This document shows, in pieces, positions 1 to 5,894 of a stretch of 7,089 bases of DNA. The position numbers and the translations under genes were made by a program. The stretch is from Fimbriimonadaceae bacterium (GTDB lineage Bacteria; Armatimonadota; Fimbriimonadia; Fimbriimonadales; Fimbriimonadaceae). The stretch spans positions 1 to 7,089 of the forward strand of contig JADZBW010000215.1 in assembly GCA_020851885.1 (NCBI GenBank), written 5' to 3'. The notes below the pieces were generated by a model. It saw only the letters and a list, made by a program, of their open reading frames with translations. It searched no databases and was not told where the DNA came from. Numbering within the stretch: the stretch's first letter is position 1; the number at the start of each line of letters is the position of its first letter.

Positions 1-462
1 GAAGCCCTTGGGCCCACGATAGAAGAAGACCGCAATGGACCTCTTGCCCTGGCTCGACAAGACCGCCAATGTAGCAGGGATATTGCCACGAGTCTTTGTC
101 GGAATGTTGACAATCGAATCGGAATCGAACGTCCATCCTTGTGCACTGAAGCAAACGTGGGGATCGTGGAAGTTTTCTTTATCGTTCCCGGCGATCAACA
201 CCACGTCGAATTGACGCTCGCCTTTTCGATACTTTCGCGCGACGATGCCAAACGGATTCAGCATCTCGTAGGTCGACTTGTCGGATCGATAAGACACGCG
301 TGGATTGTCGGCGCTCTTGGCGAACTCGAAACCGTCGATGGTGGCTGGCGCATGATCCTCCATCCAGCGCTCCGTGACGATGCTCGCGGGCTTAGTTGGC
401 AGGGCTAAAAACGTTGCACCGGCGACGACGAAGATGCTGGCCAAGATGACCAGCCGTTTCAT
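1..462 (-). CDS. epsI: EpsI-like exosortase-associated protein (partial, C-terminus off the window)
   Basis: The reverse strand is open from an ATG at 462-460 to base 1, giving the first 154 residues. Residues 3-21 (LVILASIFVVAGATFLALP) form one hydrophobic segment behind MKR, so this is a membrane-anchored or exported protein. Residues 99-110 read HDPHVCFSAQGW, matching the histidine/proline/cysteine/glycine-tryptophan signature of the EpsI family (DUF3485), with the conserved Cys at 104. EpsI proteins are usually about 200-230 residues, so some 50-70 residues lie beyond the left edge. The family is found beside or fused to exosortases and is linked to exopolysaccharide production; its biochemical role is not settled. 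The start is firm: ATG overlaps the exosortase stop (TAATG), and a GGAAGG-type ribosome binding site lies in the last exosortase codons 4-5 bases upstream. Translation is therefore probably coupled to the exosortase. Here EpsI is a separate protein, not the C-terminal domain of the exosortase as in some lineages. Confidence 0.85.
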   Translation of the reverse strand, partial: MKRLVILASIFVVAGATFLALPTKPASIVTERWMEDHAPATIDGFEFAKSADNPRVSYRSDKSTYEMLNPFGIVARKYRKGERQFDVVLIAGNDKENFHDPHVCFSAQGWTFDSDSIVNIPTKTRGNIPATLAVLSSQGKRSIAVFFYRGPKGF

Positions 463-1346
463 TAATCCTTCCATCCAAGCAACCTCGCGAATTTGAACAA
501 TAAGAAGAAGCAAACGATGAGTGTCAGATACCCACTGTAGTCGTGGAACTGCATGCCGGCTTTGTCACCGTAATGCTCGCCGACAATGCCAATCAGGGCG
601 ATCCGCAACCCATTGACGAAGAGGCAGAGCGGTAGGATGATCGCCACCATCAGGGCATTTCCCCACCACTTCAAACCGCCAATCAGCATGAAGAAGCAGG
701 TGAAGGCGGTGATTGCCAAAACGAGTTTGAGCCCGCTGCACGGGACGCCCACGTCGAGCCAGAAATTGCCTACCAGGATGGTCGTCGAGTTGGTCTTGAT
801 TGGATGCGAGAAAAGCTCCAATAGCTTGTAGGCGGTCGATGTGCTGTAGGTTTGCAGTGGATTGGTGTAGTTGGTGACGAAACCGCTCCATATCGGAAAG
901 GCGAAGAGGAGATAGAGAGTCGGCGCCAGGAGCCCGGTCATCCACTTCCAGCCAAAAAGGAACCAGATTCCAATCAGGAGTGTGAGTACAAATCCTACGC
1001 TCAAAACGGAACGCAGTTCGGCGAGCCTTGCCGCGTACGCGATCCAAAGCAGCGGAATCAGGAAGATGAGAGGCCACACGACCGGTTTGATTGGCCTATC
1101 TTTGATGTTTGGCCAGGCTCGATAAACGAGGTACCCGACGATGAGTGGCACCAGGAAGCCGTGAGTGTAGTAGCCATCCGGACCGGTCCACAACGTGTAC
1201 AGATACGAAAGGAGTGGCCAGTAGACCACGGTGAGGCCGACGACGAATATCGCAACCGGCAGGAAGTAAGGCGACCGCACCATGGTCTGGGCGATCGCTC
1301 GCCAATCCAATTTCTGCGGCGGTTTTTCTGACAAGCTGGCGTCCAT
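462..1346 (-). CDS. exosortase (exosortase/archaeosortase family transpeptidase)
   Basis: This is a 294-residue polytopic inner-membrane protein with about eight hydrophobic segments (roughly 31-48, 62-77, 90-107, 112-131, 139-155, 205-224, 230-250, 271-289). The three catalytic residues of the exosortase/archaeosortase superfamily are in order and in context: Cys203 in GVPCSGLK, Arg248 in VNGLRIALIG and His268 in QFHDYSGYL. An early YYTHGFLVP motif (59-67) is also typical. Known members cut proteins carrying PEP-CTERM-like C-terminal signals (motif, membrane helix, basic tail) at the membrane. I chose the ATG at 1346-1344 because AGGAAG stands 6 bases upstream. The frame stays open to a TTG at 1475, which would add 43 residues, but no ribosome binding site precedes it and the extension does not look like the family. 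The next gene is EpsI-like, the usual partner. The substrate proteins are not in the window. The subtype (XrtA, XrtD etc.) cannot be assigned by eye. Confidence 0.92.
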   Translation of the reverse strand: MDASLSEKPPQKLDWRAIAQTMVRSPYFLPVAIFVVGLTVVYWPLLSYLYTLWTGPDGYYTHGFLVPLIVGYLVYRAWPNIKDRPIKPVVWPLIFLIPLLWIAYAARLAELRSVLSVGFVLTLLIGIWFLFGWKWMTGLLAPTLYLLFAFPIWSGFVTNYTNPLQTYSTSTAYKLLELFSHPIKTNSTTILVGNFWLDVGVPCSGLKLVLAITAFTCFFMLIGGLKWWGNALMVAIILPLCLFVNGLRIALIGIVGEHYGDKAGMQFHDYSGYLTLIVCFFLLFKFARLLGWKD

Positions 1347-1352
1347 CAATTT

Positions 1353-1358
1353 CTTCCT
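1353..1358 (-). promoter_or_regulatory. ribosome binding site of the exosortase gene
   Basis: On the reverse strand AGGAAG lies 6 bases before the ATG at 1346. It decides between this start and an in-frame TTG 129 bases further upstream (1475), which has no purine-rich site before it. Confidence 0.7.
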
Positions 1359-1434
1359 AGTTTGGAAAACCGGGGTGCCACCAATAGAACATCGTTGAAC
1401 CCGAATTGGTTTCCTGATTCGCCAATATTCAAGA

Positions 1435-1443
1435 ATGATACCA
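1435..1443 (-). promoter_or_regulatory. possible extended -10 promoter element for the exosortase-epsI operon
   Basis: Read on the minus strand this is TGG followed by TATCAT, a TGn extended -10 with 5 of 6 matches. The start site would fall near 1428, leaving a leader of about 80 bases before the exosortase ATG. No recognisable -35 lies at 16-18 bases upstream. Short motifs like this occur by chance, so this is only a candidate. One arm of a spaced inverted repeat overlaps it. Confidence 0.3.
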
Positions 1444-1501
1444 ATCGCCAAAGCATCGAGAGAGCCCGGTATCAATGCGGCTTAACATGCCAGCTTAGCG
1501 C

Positions 1502-1512
1502 TTGTGACACAA
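1502..1512. promoter_or_regulatory. possible operator: TTGTGACACAA palindrome upstream of ugd
   Basis: TTGTG and CACAA are perfect inverted arms around a single central base, 38 bases before the ugd ATG, where a repressor or activator of the polysaccharide operon could bind. The TGTGA core is reminiscent of CRP/FNR-type half-sites, but the one-base spacing is much shorter than the classic CRP site, so no regulator can be named. Confidence 0.3.
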
Positions 1513-1550
1513 TCTTGGCCTGGAGTTTGCTTTGACTCCGCATAAATTCT

Positions 1551-2843
1551 ATGAAAGTTGCAGTCATCGGCACCGGCTATGTCGGACTCGTTACGGGCGT
1601 GGTTCTCGCTCAATTGGGGAACGACGTCATTTGCGTGGACAAAGACCTCGACAAGGTCGAGAAGCTCAAGAATGGCATTCCACCAATCTATGAGCCAGGC
1701 GTGGAAGAGATGCTCCGCCAGGGTCTGAAGGATGGCTTCCTCACCATTTCCGATTCGATCAAGGAAGCGACGGAAGCCAGCGAGGTCATCTTTATCGCTG
1801 TTGGCACGCCACCGGCCGAAGATGGGACTCCCGATCTCACGGCCGTCCGGGCCGTCGCCAATGAAATCGCCAAGCACATCATGCGCTACACCGTCGTGGT
1901 CAATAAATCGACGGTGCCCGTGGGTTCCGGCGATATGGTCGAGAAGATCATCCTCTCCCATGGAGTTGATTCAAGTCTCTTCGACGTTGTCAGCAATCCT
2001 GAGTTTCTGCGCGAAGGCTCCGCCATCCACGACACACTGCATCCGGATCGCATCGTCATTGGCGCCAAGCGCCGCGATGCGGCGGTGAAGCTTGTCGAAC
2101 TGTATGCAACGCTCCAATCCCCGATGATCGTGACCGACCTGAATTCGGCCGAACTCATCAAATATGGGGCGAACTCATTTCTTGCGATGAAGATCAGCTT
2201 CATCAACGCGATCAGTCGAATCTGCGAGCTCTGCGACGCCAACGTGGCGGATGTCGCCGCGGGTATGGGAAGCGACAAGCGGGTCGGTAATCAGTTCCTT
2301 AGCGCTGGGCTCGGTTGGGGCGGCAGCTGCTTTCCCAAAGATGTGCAGGGCATGGTCAAGGTATCGGAAGACCTGGGCTATGATTTCGGGCTCTTGAAAG
2401 AAGTCATCCAAATTAACGAGGATCAGACCCTTGCCTTTATCGCTCGGCTTGAAGAGCGTCTCGATGGGTTTAACGGCAAGCGGATCGCCTTGATGGGATT
2501 GGCCTTCAAGCCCAATACCGACGACATTCGAGATGCGAAGTCGCTGGTCATCATCGACAAAGTCCTTGCCGGAGGGGGCGAAGTCATCGCCTACGATCCG
2601 ATCGCCGAAGCCAATGTCCGCGAGATTTATCCGAGCATCGACTATGCGACCGGTGTTTACGAACTGGGCGTGAATGCGGACGCGCTGGTGCTCGTTACCG
2701 AATGGAACGAGTTCAGGCAACTCGATCTAGAAAGACTGGCAGACAAGATGCGGCAGCGCGTTCTTTTCGATGGCCGGCGCGTCTATGACAAGGCGAAAGC
2801 GGAAAGGGCCGGATTCGAATATCATACGATAGGCTCTCACTAA
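1551..2843 (+). CDS. ugd: UDP-glucose 6-dehydrogenase (nucleotide-sugar dehydrogenase family)
   Basis: This 430-residue cytoplasmic enzyme belongs to the UDP-glucose/GDP-mannose dehydrogenase family, which oxidises C6 of a nucleotide sugar in two NAD-dependent steps to the uronic acid. Domains run in the standard order. The N-terminal NAD-binding fold begins MKVAVIGTGYVGLVTG (GxGYxG at 7-12), followed by AVGTPP (83-88), NKSTVPVG (118-125) and SNPEFLREGSAI (148-159). The central dimerisation part has SAELIKYGANSFLAMK (199-214, catalytic Lys204) and GWGGSCFPKD (255-264, catalytic thiol Cys260). The C-terminal UDP-binding domain has GLAFKPNTDDIRDAKS (316-331) and ends FDGRRVYD. The length matches the roughly 430-440 residues usual for bacterial Ugd/TuaD. 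UDP-glucose is the likeliest substrate from the overall motifs, but UDP-ManNAc or UDP-GlcNAc dehydrogenases are close relatives. The start is the canonical N-terminus although no clear Shine-Dalgarno site precedes it. It is the first gene of the operon and would supply a uronic acid for the exported polymer. Confidence 0.93.
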   Translation: MKVAVIGTGYVGLVTGVVLAQLGNDVICVDKDLDKVEKLKNGIPPIYEPGVEEMLRQGLKDGFLTISDSIKEATEASEVIFIAVGTPPAEDGTPDLTAVRAVANEIAKHIMRYTVVVNKSTVPVGSGDMVEKIILSHGVDSSLFDVVSNPEFLREGSAIHDTLHPDRIVIGAKRRDAAVKLVELYATLQSPMIVTDLNSAELIKYGANSFLAMKISFINAISRICELCDANVADVAAGMGSDKRVGNQFLSAGLGWGGSCFPKDVQGMVKVSEDLGYDFGLLKEVIQINEDQTLAFIARLEERLDGFNGKRIALMGLAFKPNTDDIRDAKSLVIIDKVLAGGGEVIAYDPIAEANVREIYPSIDYATGVYELGVNADALVLVTEWNEFRQLDLERLADKMRQRVLFDGRRVYDKAKAERAGFEYHTIGSH

Positions 2844-2846
2844 CGG

Positions 2847-3683
2847 ATGGATTCCAAACAAGAAACGATCACCGTCATTCGTCCCATCACGCGATGGGAG
2901 GTCTTGAATATTCGGCAGATCTTCGCCTTCAAGGACTTGCTCAAGGCATTTGGGCTCCGTGATATCAAGCTCCGATATCGGCAGACTGCCCTTGGCGTCG
3001 CCTGGGTGCTGCTTCAGCCGATCATTGCGGCCGGAGTCATGTCCTTCGTCTTCAACCGCGTCGCCGGCTTGAAGGCGCCGGGCAACTTGCCCTACTTCCT
3101 GTTCTGCTTTGCGGGAATGCTGGGGTGGAATGTCTTCAACTCGACGCTGACAAAAGCAGCTGGTTCGCTCATCTTGAACACGGCGCTTGTCTCCAAGGTC
3201 TATTTCCCCAAGGCGCTGGTCCCCCTTTCCTCGATGTTTGCCAGCCTCGTCGATCTTGCGGTGGCCACTGGCTTCTTCTTACTGCTGCTGCCCTTCTACG
3301 GAGTTGGATTGACTTGGCAGATCCTCCTCACCCCCGTTTGGGTGTTCTTCCTGTTGTTGGCTTCCTTGGGGATCGGGCTCTATAGCAGCGCATTGATGGT
3401 CAGTTACCGCGATGTTCAATACATCCTGCCCGTCGTCACCAACCTCCTCTACTTCGCCACCCCGATCGCCTTCTCGCTTGAAGCGGTACCGAGTTCGCTC
3501 CGGTGGTTCGTGAGCATTAACCCTTTAACGGGCTTGTTGGAGGGCATGCGATGGTCCTTGCTCGGCACGGGCACCCTCGAGGTGGGATCCACGATCTACA
3601 GCATGATTGCGGCGGTTCTTGTTTTTGTCGCTGGCTCCCTGCTGTTTGGCCGCTCCGAAAGGAGGTTCGCCGATGTCATCTAG
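2847..3683 (+). CDS. wzm: ABC-2 type polysaccharide export permease (Wzm-like)
   Basis: This 278-residue protein has about six membrane segments (near 50-70, 84-100, 126-150, 155-180, 192-210, 250-267). Two hallmarks of the Wzm/TagG/KpsM group are present: the amphipathic RDIKLRYRQTALGVAW stretch (38-53) just before the first membrane helix, and the C-terminal SERRFADVI (270-278). YRDVQ (187-191) lies in the usual cytoplasmic loop. Such permeases form a dimeric channel with a Wzt-type ATPase and move lipid-linked polysaccharide from the cytoplasm across the inner membrane. The ATG follows the ugd stop by only 3 bases and has no strong ribosome binding site, so translation is probably coupled to ugd. 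The 3' end overlaps the ATPase gene by 11 bases. The permease alone does not tell whether the cargo is O-antigen, capsule or another glycan; the Wzt-type partner favours O-antigen-like ABC export. Confidence 0.92.
   Translation: MDSKQETITVIRPITRWEVLNIRQIFAFKDLLKAFGLRDIKLRYRQTALGVAWVLLQPIIAAGVMSFVFNRVAGLKAPGNLPYFLFCFAGMLGWNVFNSTLTKAAGSLILNTALVSKVYFPKALVPLSSMFASLVDLAVATGFFLLLLPFYGVGLTWQILLTPVWVFFLLLASLGIGLYSSALMVSYRDVQYILPVVTNLLYFATPIAFSLEAVPSSLRWFVSINPLTGLLEGMRWSLLGTGTLEVGSTIYSMIAAVLVFVAGSLLFGRSERRFADVI
3658..3665 (+). promoter_or_regulatory. strong ribosome binding site of the Wzt-like gene, inside the permease gene
   Basis: AAAGGAGG ends 7 bases before the ATG at 3673. It sits in the last permease codons and fixes the ATPase start at 3673 rather than at the ATG-less upstream extension of the same frame to 3607. 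Confidence 0.8.
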
Positions 3684-4899
3684 CGATATCGCCGTTCAGG
3701 CACGTGGAGTCTCCAAGAGCTACCGCATTCAACATGAGACCAAGGCGACCACCCTCGGCGAGTCGATCTCAAACAAGCTTAAGAATCCGCTCGCCAGGCA
3801 AACATCGGAGACCTTTTGGGCGCTCAAGGAAGTCGATTTCGATATCCGGAAGGGAGAAGTCGTCGGGATCATCGGCCGCAATGGTGCGGGGAAATCCACT
3901 CTACTCAAAGTCTTGAGCCGGATCACCGCTCCCACAACCGGCGAGATCGTCATCCGCGGCCGCGTGGGCAGTCTCCTCGAAGTCGGGACCGGTTTCCATC
4001 CAGAGTTGACCGGACGCGAGAATATCTTCCTCAATGGCGCGATCCTGGGCATGACCCAACGAGAGGTTCAGCGTCAATTTGACCAGATTGTCGAATTCTC
4101 GGGCGTCGAGCAATTCCTCGACACGCCCGTGAAGCGCTTCAGTTCGGGCATGTACGTCCGCTTGGCTTTCGCAGTTGCCGCTCACCTCGAACCAGAGGTG
4201 ATGATCGTCGATGAGGTCCTTGCCGTGGGCGACTCCGAGTTCCAAAAGAAGTGCCTCGGCAAGATGCAGGACGTCGCCAAGAGTGGCCGCACCATTCTCT
4301 TCGTTAGCCACAACATGCAGACGATCAGCCAACTCTGCACTCATTGCTTTCTTCTGCAATCGGGCAGCATGACGTTCTCCGGCCCTACCGACGAAGCGAT
4401 CGCCCGCTATATCGAAACTCAGAAACAGAGCGTGGTGGACGTCGACCCGGACCTGAGGCCTGGGTCCGGCGAGTATCGGATTACCGAGGTTAACGTGGAG
4501 CGCACCGTCGTCCAAAGCGGCGATCCGATCCGCGCCAGATACACCGTCGAACACCGGCGTGGACACACACCGTTCCTCCACACCAATTTTCACCTCTGCG
4601 ACGAAGTCAATACCATCGTCCTTCACGGCGATTCGCGCATCAAGCAGTTCGGGGTCAAACCCCGCGACAAACAGGAGATCGAGCTTGAATTTTCGGGGGT
4701 CAACTTGAAGCCGGGAACCTACCGCCTCGACCTCATGGTCCATTACAACGGATACGTGGACGTACTCGAAGGCGCGGCAAACATCGATGTTTCTCCCGTC
4801 CTGCCCGAACGCTTGGCAACGAGCGACTTCGGATACCAATTCGGGCAAGTTATCGCAGAAATGAACTGGCGCGAGATAGACCCGCCCGGCAGCGCATAG
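3673..4899 (+). CDS. wzt: ABC transporter ATPase with C-terminal glycan-recognition-type domain (Wzt-like)
   Basis: This 408-residue ATPase powers the Wzm-like permease encoded just upstream. The nucleotide-binding domain has the Walker A loop GRNGAGKST (68-76), the EVGTGFHPELTG segment (103-114) typical of polysaccharide exporters, the ABC signature FSSGMYVRLAF (156-166), Walker B VMIVDE (176-181) and the switch histidine in FVSHN (His213). The stretch from about 23 to 48 before FWALKEV is the insertion usual in the Wzt/TagH group. After about residue 250 comes a roughly 150-residue extension, rich in beta-type sequence (ERTVVQSGDPIRARYTVEH; PGTYRLDLMVHYNGYVDVLE), that fits the Wzt C-terminal domain. 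In studied O-antigen systems this domain binds the modified non-reducing end of the chain and licenses export. The start at 3673 is set by a strong ribosome binding site; the gene overlaps the permease by 11 bases. The fold of the C-terminal part is inferred from position and sequence character, not proved. Confidence 0.93.
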   Translation: MSSSDIAVQARGVSKSYRIQHETKATTLGESISNKLKNPLARQTSETFWALKEVDFDIRKGEVVGIIGRNGAGKSTLLKVLSRITAPTTGEIVIRGRVGSLLEVGTGFHPELTGRENIFLNGAILGMTQREVQRQFDQIVEFSGVEQFLDTPVKRFSSGMYVRLAFAVAAHLEPEVMIVDEVLAVGDSEFQKKCLGKMQDVAKSGRTILFVSHNMQTISQLCTHCFLLQSGSMTFSGPTDEAIARYIETQKQSVVDVDPDLRPGSGEYRITEVNVERTVVQSGDPIRARYTVEHRRGHTPFLHTNFHLCDEVNTIVLHGDSRIKQFGVKPRDKQEIELEFSGVNLKPGTYRLDLMVHYNGYVDVLEGAANIDVSPVLPERLATSDFGYQFGQVIAEMNWREIDPPGSA

Positions 4900-4904
4900 G
4901 AAGA

Positions 4905-5873
4905 ATGCTGAATCTACAAGAACATCTCGATACCCCGGAAGCCATAGAACGCTGGGCTCTGTTCATTCCGACCGGCCCAAACGTGGTGCCGTCCTTCCTC
5001 GCCGATACCGTCGAGAGCGCGCTCTTTCATTTGGGGGAGGACAGGCTCGTCATCATTGGCGACGACAGCGCCGATCATCGGTTCGACCGGCTGGCTAATC
5101 TTGGCCCGAATGTGGTCGTTCGTCAAACCCCTGATCTGAACGAAGGCGATAAGACGTACTCGACAAATGGGAAACTCTTCTTGAAGAAAGCACAGCTCTT
5201 TCGGGAGTTGATCGCCGAGTTTGACTTTGATCGGCTTCTGAGCCTCGATGATGATGCACTCGTCTTGAACAACCGGATCATCGACGTTGCGGAAACGCTC
5301 TTTGCCTCAAGAGAGAGACCAGGCATTCTTGGCCGGTACATGTTGGATCACAATTTCCAGCCAACTCCGTTTGAAGCCCAACTGGAGAAGATGCGGGCTC
5401 AAATCAGCCGCAACCCGCTGATAAACCCAAAGTTGATCAGCCCCTCGACACAACCTCGACTCCGGCAAGTGATGCGCCCCCTCATGCTCGAAGCCGTTGC
5501 CAACGGCTATACCATGGGCACTTCCTACATTGGAGGCAGCAATGTCTTCAGTAGGGAGTTTCTGGAGGCGCTGGCCAATCGTCCGGAGATCGATAACCTG
5601 GCGATCCTCGACAGTCCAAGTGGCGATGACGACCTGTTCACGGTCTTCTGCTATGCCTGTGGATTCCGCGTCTACGATATTCTCACGGATCCTCCGATCT
5701 TTCATATCGCCTGGCGAAAGCTAACGATGAGTCCGAGTGACCTCGATGCAATTGGCGCGAGCGTTGTTCACTCCGTCCGAGATCCCGAGTTTGGAGGAGA
5801 GGACCAGATTCGACGGTTCTTTCGAGCGAAGCGTCACGACCAAGACCAGGGATCCATGCGCAAAGTCGACTAG
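4905..5873 (+). CDS. putative glycosyltransferase, GT-A type (family 2-like)
   Basis: This 322-residue protein is probably a cytoplasmic sugar transferase, but I do not recognise a named family member. It begins with a strand-helix pattern (RWALFIPTGPNVVPSFLADTV, in part 16-36), then LVIIGDDS (48-55). The acidic LLSLDDDALVL (111-121) is a good match to the DXD metal and nucleotide-sugar site of GT-A enzymes. GGSNVFSREFLEAL (210-223) resembles the acceptor-side GG(S/A)-x-(F/L) segment of GT2 proteins, and SGDDDLFTVFCYACGF (239-254) could hold the catalytic acidic residue. A late His-Ser in VVHSVRDPEFGG (287-298) may be a further active-site element. There are no membrane segments. It starts 5 bases after the Wzt-like stop; the purine run AGGAAG is only 1 base from the ATG, too close for a normal site, so coupling to the upstream stop is likely. 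Donor and acceptor sugars cannot be deduced. Confidence 0.7.
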   Translation: MLNLQEHLDTPEAIERWALFIPTGPNVVPSFLADTVESALFHLGEDRLVIIGDDSADHRFDRLANLGPNVVVRQTPDLNEGDKTYSTNGKLFLKKAQLFRELIAEFDFDRLLSLDDDALVLNNRIIDVAETLFASRERPGILGRYMLDHNFQPTPFEAQLEKMRAQISRNPLINPKLISPSTQPRLRQVMRPLMLEAVANGYTMGTSYIGGSNVFSREFLEALANRPEIDNLAILDSPSGDDDLFTVFCYACGFRVYDILTDPPIFHIAWRKLTMSPSDLDAIGASVVHSVRDPEFGGEDQIRRFFRAKRHDQDQGSMRKVD

Positions 5874-5885
5874 CAGGACCCAAAA

Positions 5886-5894
5886 ATGCAATGA
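5886..5894 (+). other. two-codon ORF (ATG CAA TGA) overlapping the GT4 start
   Basis: ATGCAATGA encodes Met-Gln-stop, and its TGA shares bases with the ATG of the GT4 gene at 5891. The nearest Shine-Dalgarno-like site, AGGA at 5875-5878, is 7 bases from this first ATG but 12 from the GT4 ATG. Ribosomes may start here and re-initiate, or it may be a chance arrangement. Confidence 0.3.

Larger units (their letters stand above)
1347..1550. promoter_or_regulatory. divergent intergenic region between exosortase and ugd
   Basis: These 204 bases separate two operons that are transcribed away from each other, so they must hold promoters for both. On the minus strand TGGTATCAT (bases 1443-1435) is an extended -10 match (TGn plus 5 of 6 to TATAAT) but has no good -35. 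For the plus strand no convincing promoter pair is visible: TTAACA at 1482-1487 resembles a -35, but the nearest -10-like element (CACAAT, 1508-1513) is 20 bases away. A perfect 11-bp palindrome lies at 1502-1512, and a 7-bp inverted repeat has arms at 1436-1442 and 1468-1474. I found no convincing coding sequence in the region. Confidence 0.6.

Noticed and set aside
139..408. An 89-codon plus-strand open frame at the left edge
   Set aside because: The minus strand here encodes the EpsI-like protein with the HDPHVCFSAQGW signature, so the plus-strand frame is a shadow.
852..1331. A 159-codon plus-strand open frame opposite the exosortase
   Set aside because: Its translation is highly charged and lacks motifs, while the opposite strand encodes the clear exosortase with catalytic Cys, Arg and His.
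1347..1475. A longer exosortase beginning at the TTG at 1475
   Set aside because: The 43 extra residues have no ribosome binding site before the TTG and are not typical of the family, while the ATG at 1346 has AGGAAG at 6 bases.
1482..1513. A sigma70-type promoter for ugd made of TTAACA (1482-1487) and CACAAT (1508-1513)
   Set aside because: The 20-base spacer is too long and the -10 matches only 4 of 6 positions, so it is not reported as a feature.
2175..2720. A 181-codon minus-strand open frame opposite ugd
   Set aside because: It is a shadow of the conserved dehydrogenase, with no recognisable domain and no operon context.
3607..3672. A 22-residue longer Wzt-like protein in the same open frame
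   Set aside because: The extension overlaps permease codons, begins with a non-ATG codon, and the AAAGGAGG site clearly serves the ATG at 3673.
3901..4848. A 315-codon open frame on the minus strand opposite the Wzt-like gene
   Set aside because: It lies wholly opposite a gene with all ABC ATPase motifs; its translation shows no family motif and is the usual byproduct of codon bias in G+C-rich genes.
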